Part shown: positions 43,205 to 51,800 of the stretch, piece after piece
Position numbering within the stretch: the stretch's first letter is position 1
Layout: the number at the start of each line of letters is the position of its first letter
Origin: G963665495 sp963677785
GTDB taxonomy: Bacteria; Desulfobacterota; Desulfovibrionia; Desulfovibrionales; Desulfovibrionaceae
Reading direction: 5' to 3'
Assembly (NCBI GenBank): GCA_963677785.2
Contig: CAXXDH010000003.1
Span: 3,348,001 to 3,412,000, forward strand
DNA length: 64,000 nucleotides
Notes under the pieces: model-generated
The model's input: only the letters and a program-made list of their open reading frames with translations
Told to the model about the DNA's origin: nothing
Databases searched by the model: none
Position numbers and translations under genes: made by a program

Positions 43205-45346
43205 TCAGTTGTGCTTTTGCAGAATGTCCAGGGCCGCGTTCTTCCCCATGCTTTGGGCCGCGATTTCGTCCTCAGGGGCCGTCTGCTTCGTTTCCCGGGT
43301 TTGAAGCATGTGCAGGGTCTGGGCGGGAAGGGCGATTTTTATCCCCAGCTTCTCAGCCAGGCGCAGGGCATCCAGGATAAAGCGGCCTCTTTCCTGCAAT
43401 TCGACGCTCCAGTCATCCGTCACAAAGAAAAGGTACACAAGGATGCTCACCGAACTGGGTCCGAAATCATTTGGCTGGATGTGGAAATAGTCCTTGCGGG
43501 TCACAGGGTGGTTGCGGACTATTTCTTTTAATCCCTCGACATAGGCGGAAATCAGGTCGGGGGGAGTGCCGTATTCCACACCGATTATTGTCCGGTAGCG
43601 TCTGTATTGGCGCTTGCCCATGTTGTCCACGGGGGAGGATACGAAGGTGGCATTGGGTACGTTGACAAGCGAATTGTAAAAGGTCCGGATGGAGGTGGAG
43701 CGTACGCCCACGCTTTCCACAGTGCCCTCGATGTTGTTGATCAAGATCCAGTCGCCGATGGCGAACGGCCGGGTGGATACGATCATGGCTGTGCCCAGGA
43801 AGTTTTCCACCGTATCTTTGCCCGCCAGGGCCAGGGCGATACCGCCAATTCCCAGGGCGGTGAGGATGCGGGTGCTGTCCTGCCCCAGGGCGGACGCGAT
43901 ACTCACGGCCCCCACCAGCAGCAGCAGGATATTGGCTATCTTGCTGACGACCTGGATAATGGTGCCGGAAACATTGCTATTGGTTTTGGAAACCAGAAAA
44001 CCGGCGATGTTGTTGACGAGTACGATGGCCGTCCAGATACCCGTGACTATGATGGTCAGATCCAGAAGCGTGGTGGCTACCAGGAGGGTTTGCTGATTCG
44101 TCGTGACTATGATCAGCCCTTCCAGCCACAGGTTGGCGATAACCGCCAACCTCAGCGGCAGAAGCAGGGATTTGAAATGCATATTGTCTTCAAAACCGGC
44201 CTTGCTGCCGAGTACGGATCCCAGTCCCCGGATGAGTGTGCCGGTCAGCAGCCAGGTCAGCGGGGTCAAGACCAGAATCAGGACTATGCACAGCCATTCC
44301 CACAAGTCCATGCCAAAGAAATCTTTCTCCAGGGCAGGAAAATTGAACTGGAAAAAGTCGTCCGCCAGGATGTGCAAGGGAGGGTTCTTGACTTCATACC
44401 ACTCGTGGTTGGGGCCATCGTTGGTCATGGCCCGGACCATGCCCTCGGACATGAAATCATCATACGTGTTGGCAGCGGTTTCCAGGCTTTTGGGGGTCAG
44501 CTTCCAGGCTTTTTCTTTTGTGTCCGGATTTTCCACAACATGCAGCGTTATCACGCCGTATTCCGGAGTGACCAGGAGAATGGGAATTGTTTCGCTCATG
44601 GGATCGGCGGAAAGCTCGGTAAGTTCCAGAGGCGAGCGAAAGGCCAGAACCCTGTTGATATACACGGCCAGTGTGGGGCCCAGGATTTTTCTGAGAACCG
44701 GATTTATCTCGGACATGTCCAGGGCGCTGACCGCGTCTTCCATGGTGAATCCGCTCAGCCCTCTGACTCCGTTGTGGAAAGTGAGCATGGTTTTGAACGG
44801 ACTCATCAGATTGGGATTGAAGTATTCGCCGTCCGTGTCCGCCCGTGTCAGCTTGGCGTAACGTGCTTTCACGTGTTCATAAACCTGGCGGAGGTGCTTG
44901 TCTTCCAGGGTTTTGGGCGCAATGACCCAGGTGCCGTCCGGCTTTTTGATCATATGGATTTCGATTTGATGCGAACTCTTGTCCCCCAAAGACAGCGTGA
45001 CATGATCGCCGGTGATATTTTTGGGAATATCGTCAAATCCGTCATAATCCACATTTTGGAGCACAAGATACAGCCTCCTGGCCGCATTGAGGACATACGT
45101 ATCTCTTCTGTCCGACTGGATGAATTTCGGAGGTTCGAGAAGTTTGAGCAACTGGTTCATATCGCTGGGGACACCGCGTTCGTATTTGAGCATGGTGGCG
45201 ACAAGGGTATCCAGTGTTTCGTTGATGCCGTTGTAATTATCCAGTGCAGTGGTGTTCTGGTCGCCGGCAAATAGTGGGGCTGGACAGCAGAAGACCAGAC
45301 ACAGAAGCAGAGAAAACAGAACGGGGAGAATGGATTTGTTGGGCAT
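43205..45346 (-). CDS. MscS-family mechanosensitive channel with large N-terminal domain
   Basis: The 713-residue protein begins with a signal peptide (PNKSILPVLFSLLLCLVFC). About 350 periplasmic residues follow, then several membrane helices (WLCIVLILVLTPLTWLLTG and later), and the MscS core with its pore helix (ALGIGGIALALAGKDTVENFLG). A cytoplasmic beta domain comes next (ILINNIEGTVESVGVRSTSI, RRYRTIIGVEYGTPPDLI). It should open under membrane tension and relieve osmotic stress. The large periplasmic part recalls MscK/YbdG-like variants. I chose ATG 45346 because it starts the signal peptide. It is monocistronic. Confidence 0.92.
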   Translation of the reverse strand: MPNKSILPVLFSLLLCLVFCCPAPLFAGDQNTTALDNYNGINETLDTLVATMLKYERGVPSDMNQLLKLLEPPKFIQSDRRDTYVLNAARRLYLVLQNVDYDGFDDIPKNITGDHVTLSLGDKSSHQIEIHMIKKPDGTWVIAPKTLEDKHLRQVYEHVKARYAKLTRADTDGEYFNPNLMSPFKTMLTFHNGVRGLSGFTMEDAVSALDMSEINPVLRKILGPTLAVYINRVLAFRSPLELTELSADPMSETIPILLVTPEYGVITLHVVENPDTKEKAWKLTPKSLETAANTYDDFMSEGMVRAMTNDGPNHEWYEVKNPPLHILADDFFQFNFPALEKDFFGMDLWEWLCIVLILVLTPLTWLLTGTLIRGLGSVLGSKAGFEDNMHFKSLLLPLRLAVIANLWLEGLIIVTTNQQTLLVATTLLDLTIIVTGIWTAIVLVNNIAGFLVSKTNSNVSGTIIQVVSKIANILLLLVGAVSIASALGQDSTRILTALGIGGIALALAGKDTVENFLGTAMIVSTRPFAIGDWILINNIEGTVESVGVRSTSIRTFYNSLVNVPNATFVSSPVDNMGKRQYRRYRTIIGVEYGTPPDLISAYVEGLKEIVRNHPVTRKDYFHIQPNDFGPSSVSILVYLFFVTDDWSVELQERGRFILDALRLAEKLGIKIALPAQTLHMLQTRETKQTAPEDEIAAQSMGKNAALDILQKHN

Positions 45347-45780
45347 AGTTCTTAATTGTAAGCTGGTTAATAGTTCAAGTGCGCTACGACTAAACAGAAG
45401 CGGGAAAATCAGGAGCTGTTGAAGAAGAAACGTTTCATGGTGCAGGATCAACACAGCTCTTGAGAGAGAACCCCAGGACGCCGTAATCTGTCAACCCTGA
45501 ATTGCCCCTTGAACTGCAATGAAATTGATTGTGCCTCCCTTGCGTGCAACCGGTCGGCTGCAACCCCGGAGAACATGTCGCAAGCCCGGGGCGAAAAGAA
45601 GTTTTTAGAAGTTAACAGGAACACTGTCACTGGAATGTGTATATGGTGTGGTATGATAAATAGCATATGACGCTAGATTAGGGTATACTACATATGAACT
45701 AAATTTTTTTGTAACTTATTGAGATAAAAATTTATTTGGTGTTTTTGGGTGTCTGTATGCTATTCCTGCAGAGAGAGTAT
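45347..45780. other. Divergent intergenic region
   Basis: 434 bases between the MscS gene and the kinase gene. The part near 45650-45780 is AT-rich and probably holds the kinase promoter. No gene, RNA or repeat is evident. Confidence 0.35.
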
Positions 45781-48456
45781 ATGAAAAAACAATATTATTT
45801 TTTATATAGCGCTCTTCTTATCGTTGCATTGTTATTCCTTCAGTGTATTTCTCCTGAAATAGCTCAGTCACAATGGACACATCACGTACTTATTTTACAC
45901 TCGTATCATTCAGGAATGTCCTGGGTTGATGAGCTTGAAAAAGGCGTACGCGATAAATTGATGCTTCCTCCTTACGAAAATATCATAGTACACACTGAAT
46001 ATATGGATACGAAACGTAACCACAGCAAGGAGTATTATAACAAATTGGTCTCTATATATAAGGAAAAATATCGTGATGTGCATTTAGATTTGATCGTTGC
46101 ATCTGACAATAATGCATTTGATTTTCTTTTAAAGTATCGAGATCTGCTTTTCAAAGGTGCGCCGGAAATTTTTGGCGGAGTCAATGACTTTACCCTCAAG
46201 TCTATTGCAGGAGTACAGAATATTACCGGTCTGGCGGAAGTATTTTCCTTTGGCGAGACGGTGGAAGTGATCCTCAGCCAGTTTCCGAATACAAAAGAAA
46301 TTTACGTTATCAACGACTATCTCAAAACAGGACGGGCTTGGCATGCGAATATTCTGCGGGACCAAAAAAACTATGAAGACAGGGTCAAGTTTACCCATAA
46401 CCCCAATTTGTCCACCCAGGAGATGCGGGAAAAGATCCAATCCATGCAGGAGGGAACCGTTGTTCTGTTCGGAGCTTATTTTGCGGATCGGAACGGCAAG
46501 TATCTGACCTATGAAAAGCTGGGTGAACTGATGACCGAGGATTCCCCTGTTCCCGTATATTGCCTGGCCCGCTTCAACCTGCGCGATAATGTCATCGGGG
46601 GCAAAATCCTCAGCAGTTATCACCATGGCCGCTTGATGGGCGAGATGGGCAGGCGCATCCTGGGGGGAGAAAAAGCCGGAGACATTCCGGTGGTAACAAT
46701 CGCGACTAATTTTTACAGCTTCAACTGGCTTGGTATGAAGAAGTTCGGCGTTACGCGTGAGCAGCTGCCGCCCGACAGTGTGATAATCAACGAACCGTAT
46801 TCCTTTTACAAAGAATATTATCTTCTGGTCTGGACCGCCGCGGCAGTGATCTTTGTGCTCTCCCTCCTTGTTTTCGTGCTTTCCCGAACCGTGGTCAAAT
46901 TGAAGAAAACCCGGAGGGAGCTGAGCTTCTCCGAACAAAAGTATCGCTCCATTTTCAACAATGCCAGCGAAGGTATTTTTCAAAGTACCGAAGGTGGAAA
47001 GCTCTTGTCAGCTAACAGGGCTTTCGCGGACATGTTCGGTTACGACTCGCCCGAAGAAGCTTTGGAAACGATTACGGACGCCAGGAAGGACCTGTACGAA
47101 AATCCTGTGGAGCGGGATTACCTGCTGGAACTGGTTCAGAGGCATGGAAGAGTCTATGGACATCACGTTCGGATGAAGCACAGGGAAGGGCGGAAACTGT
47201 GGGCCAGCATCAATATCAAACAGACCAGGATTCATGACGATGTTGCCATTTTTGAAGGGTCTGTCGCGGATATCACGGACCGCAAGCTGGCAGAACAGGA
47301 ATTATTGCGTATGCGTAAATACCTGGCCAACATCATCGACTCCATGCCGTCCATGTTGGTGGGGGTGGATCAGGATGGGCGGATAACCCTCGTGAACCGA
47401 ACCGCCGAGGAAAGCACGGACATCGACTCAAAGGATGTGCTTGGAAAGCAGATAGCCGCAATTTTTCCTTGGTTGGAATCTTACTCGGAAGCGATCCGGG
47501 AGAGTATTGACGCACATGCTCCATGGGGGGAGAAGCGGCTGCTGCGGCATGAAGAAGGACAGGCAAAGTACGAAGACATCACAATTTTTCCTTTGAGTTC
47601 AGATGTTTCCAAAGAAGCGGTGGTTCGTATCGACGACGTGTCCCGCAGCGTGCAGATGGAACGGATGATGGTCCAGTCTGAAAAAATGATGTCCATAGGC
47701 GGTCTTGCCGCGGGTATGGCGCACGAGATCAAGAACCCGCTTACCGCGGTCATCGGCTACATCCAGAACATCAAAAAACGTTTGACTCCGGATGTGGGCA
47801 AGAATCTGCTCACTGCAGAAGAGTGCGGCGTGCTCCTGGAAAGTGTCAATGCGTATCTGGAAAAACGCGATATTCCGGCCATGCTCGACAAAATCGGGCA
47901 ATCGGGCGTACGCATCAATAAGATCGTAAGCAACATGCTGGACTTCAGCCGCAAGACGGAATCCACGGAAAAAAACGCGTATGCGGTGGCCGATCTGCTG
48001 GATCAGGCTGTGGATCTGGCCGGTAATGTCTATGACATCCAGAGGCGGTTCAGTTTCAAGCGGATAGAGGTGGTTCGCGAATACGAAAGCGATCTGCCCC
48101 CGGCGCTGTGCGATAGCAATGAAATCCAGCAGGTGTTTCTGAACCTGCTCAAGAACGGGGCCGAGGCCATGGCCGAAAAGGAGTACGGCGGCCAGAGCCC
48201 GTGCTTTACTCTCCGAACCTACCGGAATGGCGACAAAGTCATGGTCGAGATCGAGGACAACGGTCCGGGCATGCCGGAACAGGTCCGGCGGCGCGTGCTG
48301 GAACCGTTTTTCACCACCAAACCAGTGGGCCGGGGAACAGGGCTGGGCCTTTCCGTTTCCTATTTCATCGTCACCGACCGGCATCAGGGGAGCATGGAGG
48401 TCCAGTCCGAAGAAGGGCGAAGTACGCGATTTATCATCGGTCTTCCCATGGCCTGA
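45781..48456 (+). CDS. Hybrid-sensor histidine kinase: ABC_sub_bind domain fused to PAS-PAS-kinase
   Basis: The 891-residue protein has a signal anchor (about 7-25), then a periplasmic ABC_sub_bind-type domain at about 35-310 (LILHSYHSGMSWVDELEKG, YMDTKRNHSKEYYN, IVASDNNAFDFLLKY). TM2 spans about 350-372, PAS1 about 385-500 (YRSIFNNASEGIFQST), and PAS2 follows to about 620. HisKA has H648 in MAHEIKNPLTAV, and HATPase_c covers about 740-890 (NLLKNGAEAM, DNGPGMP, GTGLGLSV). The sensor is the same kind of domain that occurs as separate proteins at 20.9, 22 and 30.6 kb. No response regulator is adjacent. Confidence 0.93.
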   Translation: MKKQYYFLYSALLIVALLFLQCISPEIAQSQWTHHVLILHSYHSGMSWVDELEKGVRDKLMLPPYENIIVHTEYMDTKRNHSKEYYNKLVSIYKEKYRDVHLDLIVASDNNAFDFLLKYRDLLFKGAPEIFGGVNDFTLKSIAGVQNITGLAEVFSFGETVEVILSQFPNTKEIYVINDYLKTGRAWHANILRDQKNYEDRVKFTHNPNLSTQEMREKIQSMQEGTVVLFGAYFADRNGKYLTYEKLGELMTEDSPVPVYCLARFNLRDNVIGGKILSSYHHGRLMGEMGRRILGGEKAGDIPVVTIATNFYSFNWLGMKKFGVTREQLPPDSVIINEPYSFYKEYYLLVWTAAAVIFVLSLLVFVLSRTVVKLKKTRRELSFSEQKYRSIFNNASEGIFQSTEGGKLLSANRAFADMFGYDSPEEALETITDARKDLYENPVERDYLLELVQRHGRVYGHHVRMKHREGRKLWASINIKQTRIHDDVAIFEGSVADITDRKLAEQELLRMRKYLANIIDSMPSMLVGVDQDGRITLVNRTAEESTDIDSKDVLGKQIAAIFPWLESYSEAIRESIDAHAPWGEKRLLRHEEGQAKYEDITIFPLSSDVSKEAVVRIDDVSRSVQMERMMVQSEKMMSIGGLAAGMAHEIKNPLTAVIGYIQNIKKRLTPDVGKNLLTAEECGVLLESVNAYLEKRDIPAMLDKIGQSGVRINKIVSNMLDFSRKTESTEKNAYAVADLLDQAVDLAGNVYDIQRRFSFKRIEVVREYESDLPPALCDSNEIQQVFLNLLKNGAEAMAEKEYGGQSPCFTLRTYRNGDKVMVEIEDNGPGMPEQVRRRVLEPFFTTKPVGRGTGLGLSVSYFIVTDRHQGSMEVQSEEGRSTRFIIGLPMA

Positions 48457-48548
48457 CTTTTTTTCGAAGCGCAGCACCGAGATATCACAGACTTTTTGGG
48501 AATGCAGACGATAGAAATAGTACTGTTTGGCAAGGTCACTGAAAAAAC

Positions 48549-48561
48549 GTAAGCGCTCACA
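48549..48561 (+). repeat. Left terminal inverted repeat of IS66
   Basis: GTAAGCGCTCACA, the exact reverse complement of 49990-50002. Confidence 0.85.
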
Positions 48562-48600
48562 GGGTGTAGACTTTTTCTAAAAAATGTTCATTTTTATAGC

Positions 48601-49983
48601 ATGGACGAACTTACGCCTATCGCCGAAAAGGTTTCCGCAGAAGTAGTCAGCAACACGCCTTGGCCCATGTTGGGGTTTGTTTCTGATCTTTTTGACGAGA
48701 ACCAAATGCTCAAAGCTCGTGTCTTGCAGCTCGAAGCCAGGCTCAATCAAAATTCGTCCAATTCCAACAAGCCCTCATCCAGTGACAACCCCTTCAAAAA
48801 TTCCCAAGACAAGTCCAATAAAAAATCAAAAAGTCGTCGCAAACGTAAAGGACATCGGCAACAGTGTCTTCGGCCAACTGAAGTCATTGAGCTTTTTCCG
48901 GCTCAATGCGAGTGCGGCGGAACCGAATTTTACGATCTTGAGCCTTATTACATCTATCAATTCATCGAACTGCCTCCGACTGAGTTGACCGTCAAACACA
49001 TAGGGCTGCATTGCGGTCGTTGCAGCTGCTGCGGCAAGCTCAACAAGGCGCTCGTACCTCCCGAGAACCGCGCGGGATTCGGCCCAAGAATATCGGCGTT
49101 GATAGCTGAGCTTTGCGGAGCGCACGGCGACAGTCGCCGTGCTGTTCAGGATTTGCTTTTCTCCGTCTTCGATCTGCCCATCAGCCAGGGTGGTATCCAG
49201 AAAATACTTGATCGCGTATCCACAGCCATCGAACCTCATTACGAAGCAATTGGCGACGTAGCGCAAAGCGCAGCTGTGAACCACATCGACGAAACATCGT
49301 GGCGGACAAAAAACAAGCTGACTTGGCTGTGGATGATGGTCAGCCAGACGGCGGCATACTTCATGGTGCATCCGCAACGTTCCATGGTCGCCTTTCTGGA
49401 GCTGATCAAGGACTGGAACGGTATTCTTGTCAGCGATGGATACGGCGTTTATCAAAAATGGGCCGGGCTGCGTCAAGCATGTCTTGCACACTTGATCCGC
49501 CGGGCTCGCGGGCTTTCCGAACGCAACGATCCTGAATTGGCCAAGTGCGGTAGATGGGGTTTGCGGGAGTTGCAACGTCTCTGCCACATGGCCCACGAGC
49601 CGCCCACGCGCGGCCAGTGGGCGGCATTTTATATGCGATTGCTTCGTGTGATTTCCAAATACTGCGACCGGAAGGATGAGGCGGGAACTCTCGTTCGACG
49701 CCTTCAGGACGAAATGGATACGCTTTGGGTCTCCCTTCATGAAGAAGGTGTTGCGCCCACGAACAACCACGCGGAAAGAATGCTGCGCTTCGCGGTGATC
49801 TGGCGAAAAAGAAGCTTTGGAACTGCCAGCGAGAAAGGCAACCGCTGGGCTGAACGAATTCTGTCTCTGCGCCAGACGTGCAGGGTTCAGCGAAGAAGAA
49901 CCTTCCCAGTTCTGGTTGACGCTATGAATTCCTTTTTCAATATTTCGCACTCTGATTTCAGCTGGATTCATGCTGGTGGATGA
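48601..49983 (+). CDS. IS66-family transposase, intact
   Basis: The 460-residue transposase has an N-terminal leucine-zipper-like region (QMLKARVLQLEARLNQN), the NSNKPSSSDNPF block and the zinc finger (CECGGTEF ... CGRCSCCGK). The DDE core has HIDETSWR (first Asp), LVSDGYGVYQKWAG (second Asp) and NNHAERMLRFAVIWRKRSFG (Glu). All three catalytic residues are present, so it may be active. Its N-terminal 40 residues differ from those of the second copy at 51.8 kb, but the DNA from 48727 to 49314 aligns without gaps with 51931-52518. Confidence 0.95.
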   Translation: MDELTPIAEKVSAEVVSNTPWPMLGFVSDLFDENQMLKARVLQLEARLNQNSSNSNKPSSSDNPFKNSQDKSNKKSKSRRKRKGHRQQCLRPTEVIELFPAQCECGGTEFYDLEPYYIYQFIELPPTELTVKHIGLHCGRCSCCGKLNKALVPPENRAGFGPRISALIAELCGAHGDSRRAVQDLLFSVFDLPISQGGIQKILDRVSTAIEPHYEAIGDVAQSAAVNHIDETSWRTKNKLTWLWMMVSQTAAYFMVHPQRSMVAFLELIKDWNGILVSDGYGVYQKWAGLRQACLAHLIRRARGLSERNDPELAKCGRWGLRELQRLCHMAHEPPTRGQWAAFYMRLLRVISKYCDRKDEAGTLVRRLQDEMDTLWVSLHEEGVAPTNNHAERMLRFAVIWRKRSFGTASEKGNRWAERILSLRQTCRVQRRRTFPVLVDAMNSFFNISHSDFSWIHAGG

Positions 49984-49989
49984 TTGGGG

Positions 49990-50002
49990 TGTGAGCGCTT
50001 AC
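49990..50002 (-). repeat. Right terminal inverted repeat of IS66
   Basis: TGTGAGCGCTTAC, the exact reverse complement of 48549-48561. Confidence 0.85.
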
Positions 50003-50044
50003 TGTCAATGGAGTGAGAGCTTGACGTCGAATCAATGCGCAACC

Positions 50045-50070
50045 TCCTGAAAAAGTATATTTTTTCAGGA
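50045..50070. terminator. Symmetric hairpin next to the IS66 right end
   Basis: A 10-bp stem TCCTGAAAAA / TTTTTCAGGA around a short loop, with A- and T-runs inside the stem. It could stop transcription leaving the insertion sequence. Confidence 0.5.
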
Positions 50071-50226
50071 AAGCGCCGCAGGTCAATTTTTGGGCTTTGT
50101 CAAGCATTTTGTTGAAAATTTTGAACTTTCTTTCATTTTTATAGTCGGATATCAGTTTCAAAAAAGGCTGAAACTCTAAAACTTAGTTTCTAAACGACAA
50201 ATATAAAATAAATTATACCATTTATT

Positions 50227-51651
50227 ATGATCATTCTATTATTTAAAAATGTACTGCGTAATATATTTTTTTGTAAAAATTTATTTTTTTACAGTATATC
50301 AATATCAGCATTAATATTTTTTTCTTTATATAAAATGATCCATAGAAGCCTTTGGTTAGATGAACTTTATATGCTTGCTGTGGCAAAAATGGATTTTATA
50401 TCGTCAATTCAACAAACTTTTGACTATTCAGCTCCTCTGTATCAAATTTTACTTAAGCTGTTAGTTAAAATAGGTTTTGATAGCGAAATTGTACTTAGGT
50501 TCCCTTCATTGGTATTCAGTTTGTTGTCATTAATCTATGTATACCTTTTGGCAAAATTGATTTTTAACCAAAAAACTGCAGTTGTGACAACACTATTAAC
50601 ATCAGTTCATCCATTTGTAGTTTATTACTCCTCAGAGTCAAGACCGTATACTTTATTACTATTATTATCTTGTGCATCATGTTACTATTATTTAAAATGT
50701 ATAGATTTAAAAACGCATAAAAATTATTTATTGTATGCGACGTTTACCATTTTAATGCCTTTGGGGCATTATTATGGATATTTAGTGTTCGCTGCACAAC
50801 TCTGTCATTTAATTATATTTTATCTAATAAAATCACTTAATAATAAAGAATTTATTCCTTCTTTTTTAATAACATTTTTAATTTTATTAATTTTATCAAT
50901 TTTCCCAATTCGATATGTTCTTGAAGGTCTTCCTGCAGCAAGTTGGATGCAACCTCCTACATTATATAGCTGGGAACTAGGAGATTTTTTTAGATCAAGT
51001 AGGTTTCTAGTGCTGTGCGCAATTTTTATTGCATTAGTTTGTAGCTTGATAAACATTGTTAATAGGGTAATGTATAGGAAAAATTTATCCAAAGAAGCAT
51101 GTGGATTTTTATTTTTATTTCTTTGGATTGTATTTGGTGTTTATTCAATCCTATTATACTCAGCAGTTATTAAGCCGCTTTATACTGAAAGGCATTTTGT
51201 TTTTATTATACCTGCTTGTATCATTTTACTATCATATTTTATAACACGTCTTTATCCAGTGGTGAGTCTGAGCATTATTATTTCTATTTTTGCATTATTT
51301 TTATTAATAGATTGGCAACGGTGTTTATTTATTCCTCGTAAAGGTTTTCCTGAGTTGGTTTCATTTTTGAATGAACTAGAAGTCAGCAAATGTTTCATAA
51401 TTGATAAACCTTATGGTAGTTTTTATAAAAGTCCAAACATCACTGGCTTACAATATTATTCCTTTGATGGAAAAATCGAACCTTTCACAATCCCAAATCA
51501 CTCACCGCTAAGAACTGCACCTGACGGTTTTTATTTGGTGTATGAAGCAAAACAAAACGATTTTCTTCACTATTTAAATTCTTATAAAACACATTTTGTA
51601 CAAATGCCTTTTGAAACTTCAATTCTTTTTTACGTAACTAGTGGGCCATGA
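50227..51651 (+). CDS. AT-rich membrane glycosyltransferase-like protein (GT-C / PMT_2 type)
   Basis: The 474-residue protein has about ten hydrophobic helices and the GT-C signature: an early loop with the acidic pair in SLWLDELYML (residues about 43-52), followed by FDYSAPLYQILLKLLV and SSESRPYTLLLLL. This matches the dolichyl-phosphate mannosyltransferase/ArnT superfamily, which moves sugars from lipid carriers. The gene is strikingly AT-rich compared with everything around it and lies between IS66 and IS630/IS66 fragments. It was probably acquired by transfer. No clear ribosome site precedes the ATG at 50227. The sugar and acceptor are unknown. Confidence 0.78.
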   Translation: MIILLFKNVLRNIFFCKNLFFYSISISALIFFSLYKMIHRSLWLDELYMLAVAKMDFISSIQQTFDYSAPLYQILLKLLVKIGFDSEIVLRFPSLVFSLLSLIYVYLLAKLIFNQKTAVVTTLLTSVHPFVVYYSSESRPYTLLLLLSCASCYYYLKCIDLKTHKNYLLYATFTILMPLGHYYGYLVFAAQLCHLIIFYLIKSLNNKEFIPSFLITFLILLILSIFPIRYVLEGLPAASWMQPPTLYSWELGDFFRSSRFLVLCAIFIALVCSLINIVNRVMYRKNLSKEACGFLFLFLWIVFGVYSILLYSAVIKPLYTERHFVFIIPACIILLSYFITRLYPVVSLSIIISIFALFLLIDWQRCLFIPRKGFPELVSFLNELEVSKCFIIDKPYGSFYKSPNITGLQYYSFDGKIEPFTIPNHSPLRTAPDGFYLVYEAKQNDFLHYLNSYKTHFVQMPFETSILFYVTSGP

Positions 51652-51719
51652 CCTTTGAATTTATCTATTTGTTTTTCAAGTAATCCTTGTTTAGACTATT
51701 TCTAGACAAGGAGAATATT

Positions 51720-51800
51720 ATGCCTGCAAAATATGTTGTCAGACTTACTGAAGAGGAACGTCGAGAACTATCTTTAAAAAATGGAACCCAACATTTTTGA
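51720..51800 (+). pseudogene. IS630-family transposase, N-terminal stub
   Basis: A strong AAGGAG precedes an ATG that starts MPAKYVVRLTEEERRELS, the typical opening of IS630-type transposases. The frame then runs into LKNGTQHF and a stop, where the IS66-type sequence begins. A preceding inverted repeat (CTTGTTTAGA / TCTAGACAAG, 51686-51710) may be part of its old end. The rest of the gene is absent. Confidence 0.6.

Larger units (their letters stand above)
48549..50002 (+). mobile_element. Complete IS66-family insertion sequence
   Basis: A 1454-base element bounded by perfect 13-bp inverted ends beginning GTAAGCG, the usual IS66 terminus. It holds one intact transposase gene and no tnpA or tnpB. 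The eight bases on each side (GAAAAAAC and TGTCAATG) differ, so no target duplication remains. Confidence 0.85.

Noticed and set aside
43607..45274. 555-codon open frame opposite the MscS-type gene
   Set aside because: Shadow of a well-supported channel gene; the translation is rich in Gly, Asp and Gln without domains.
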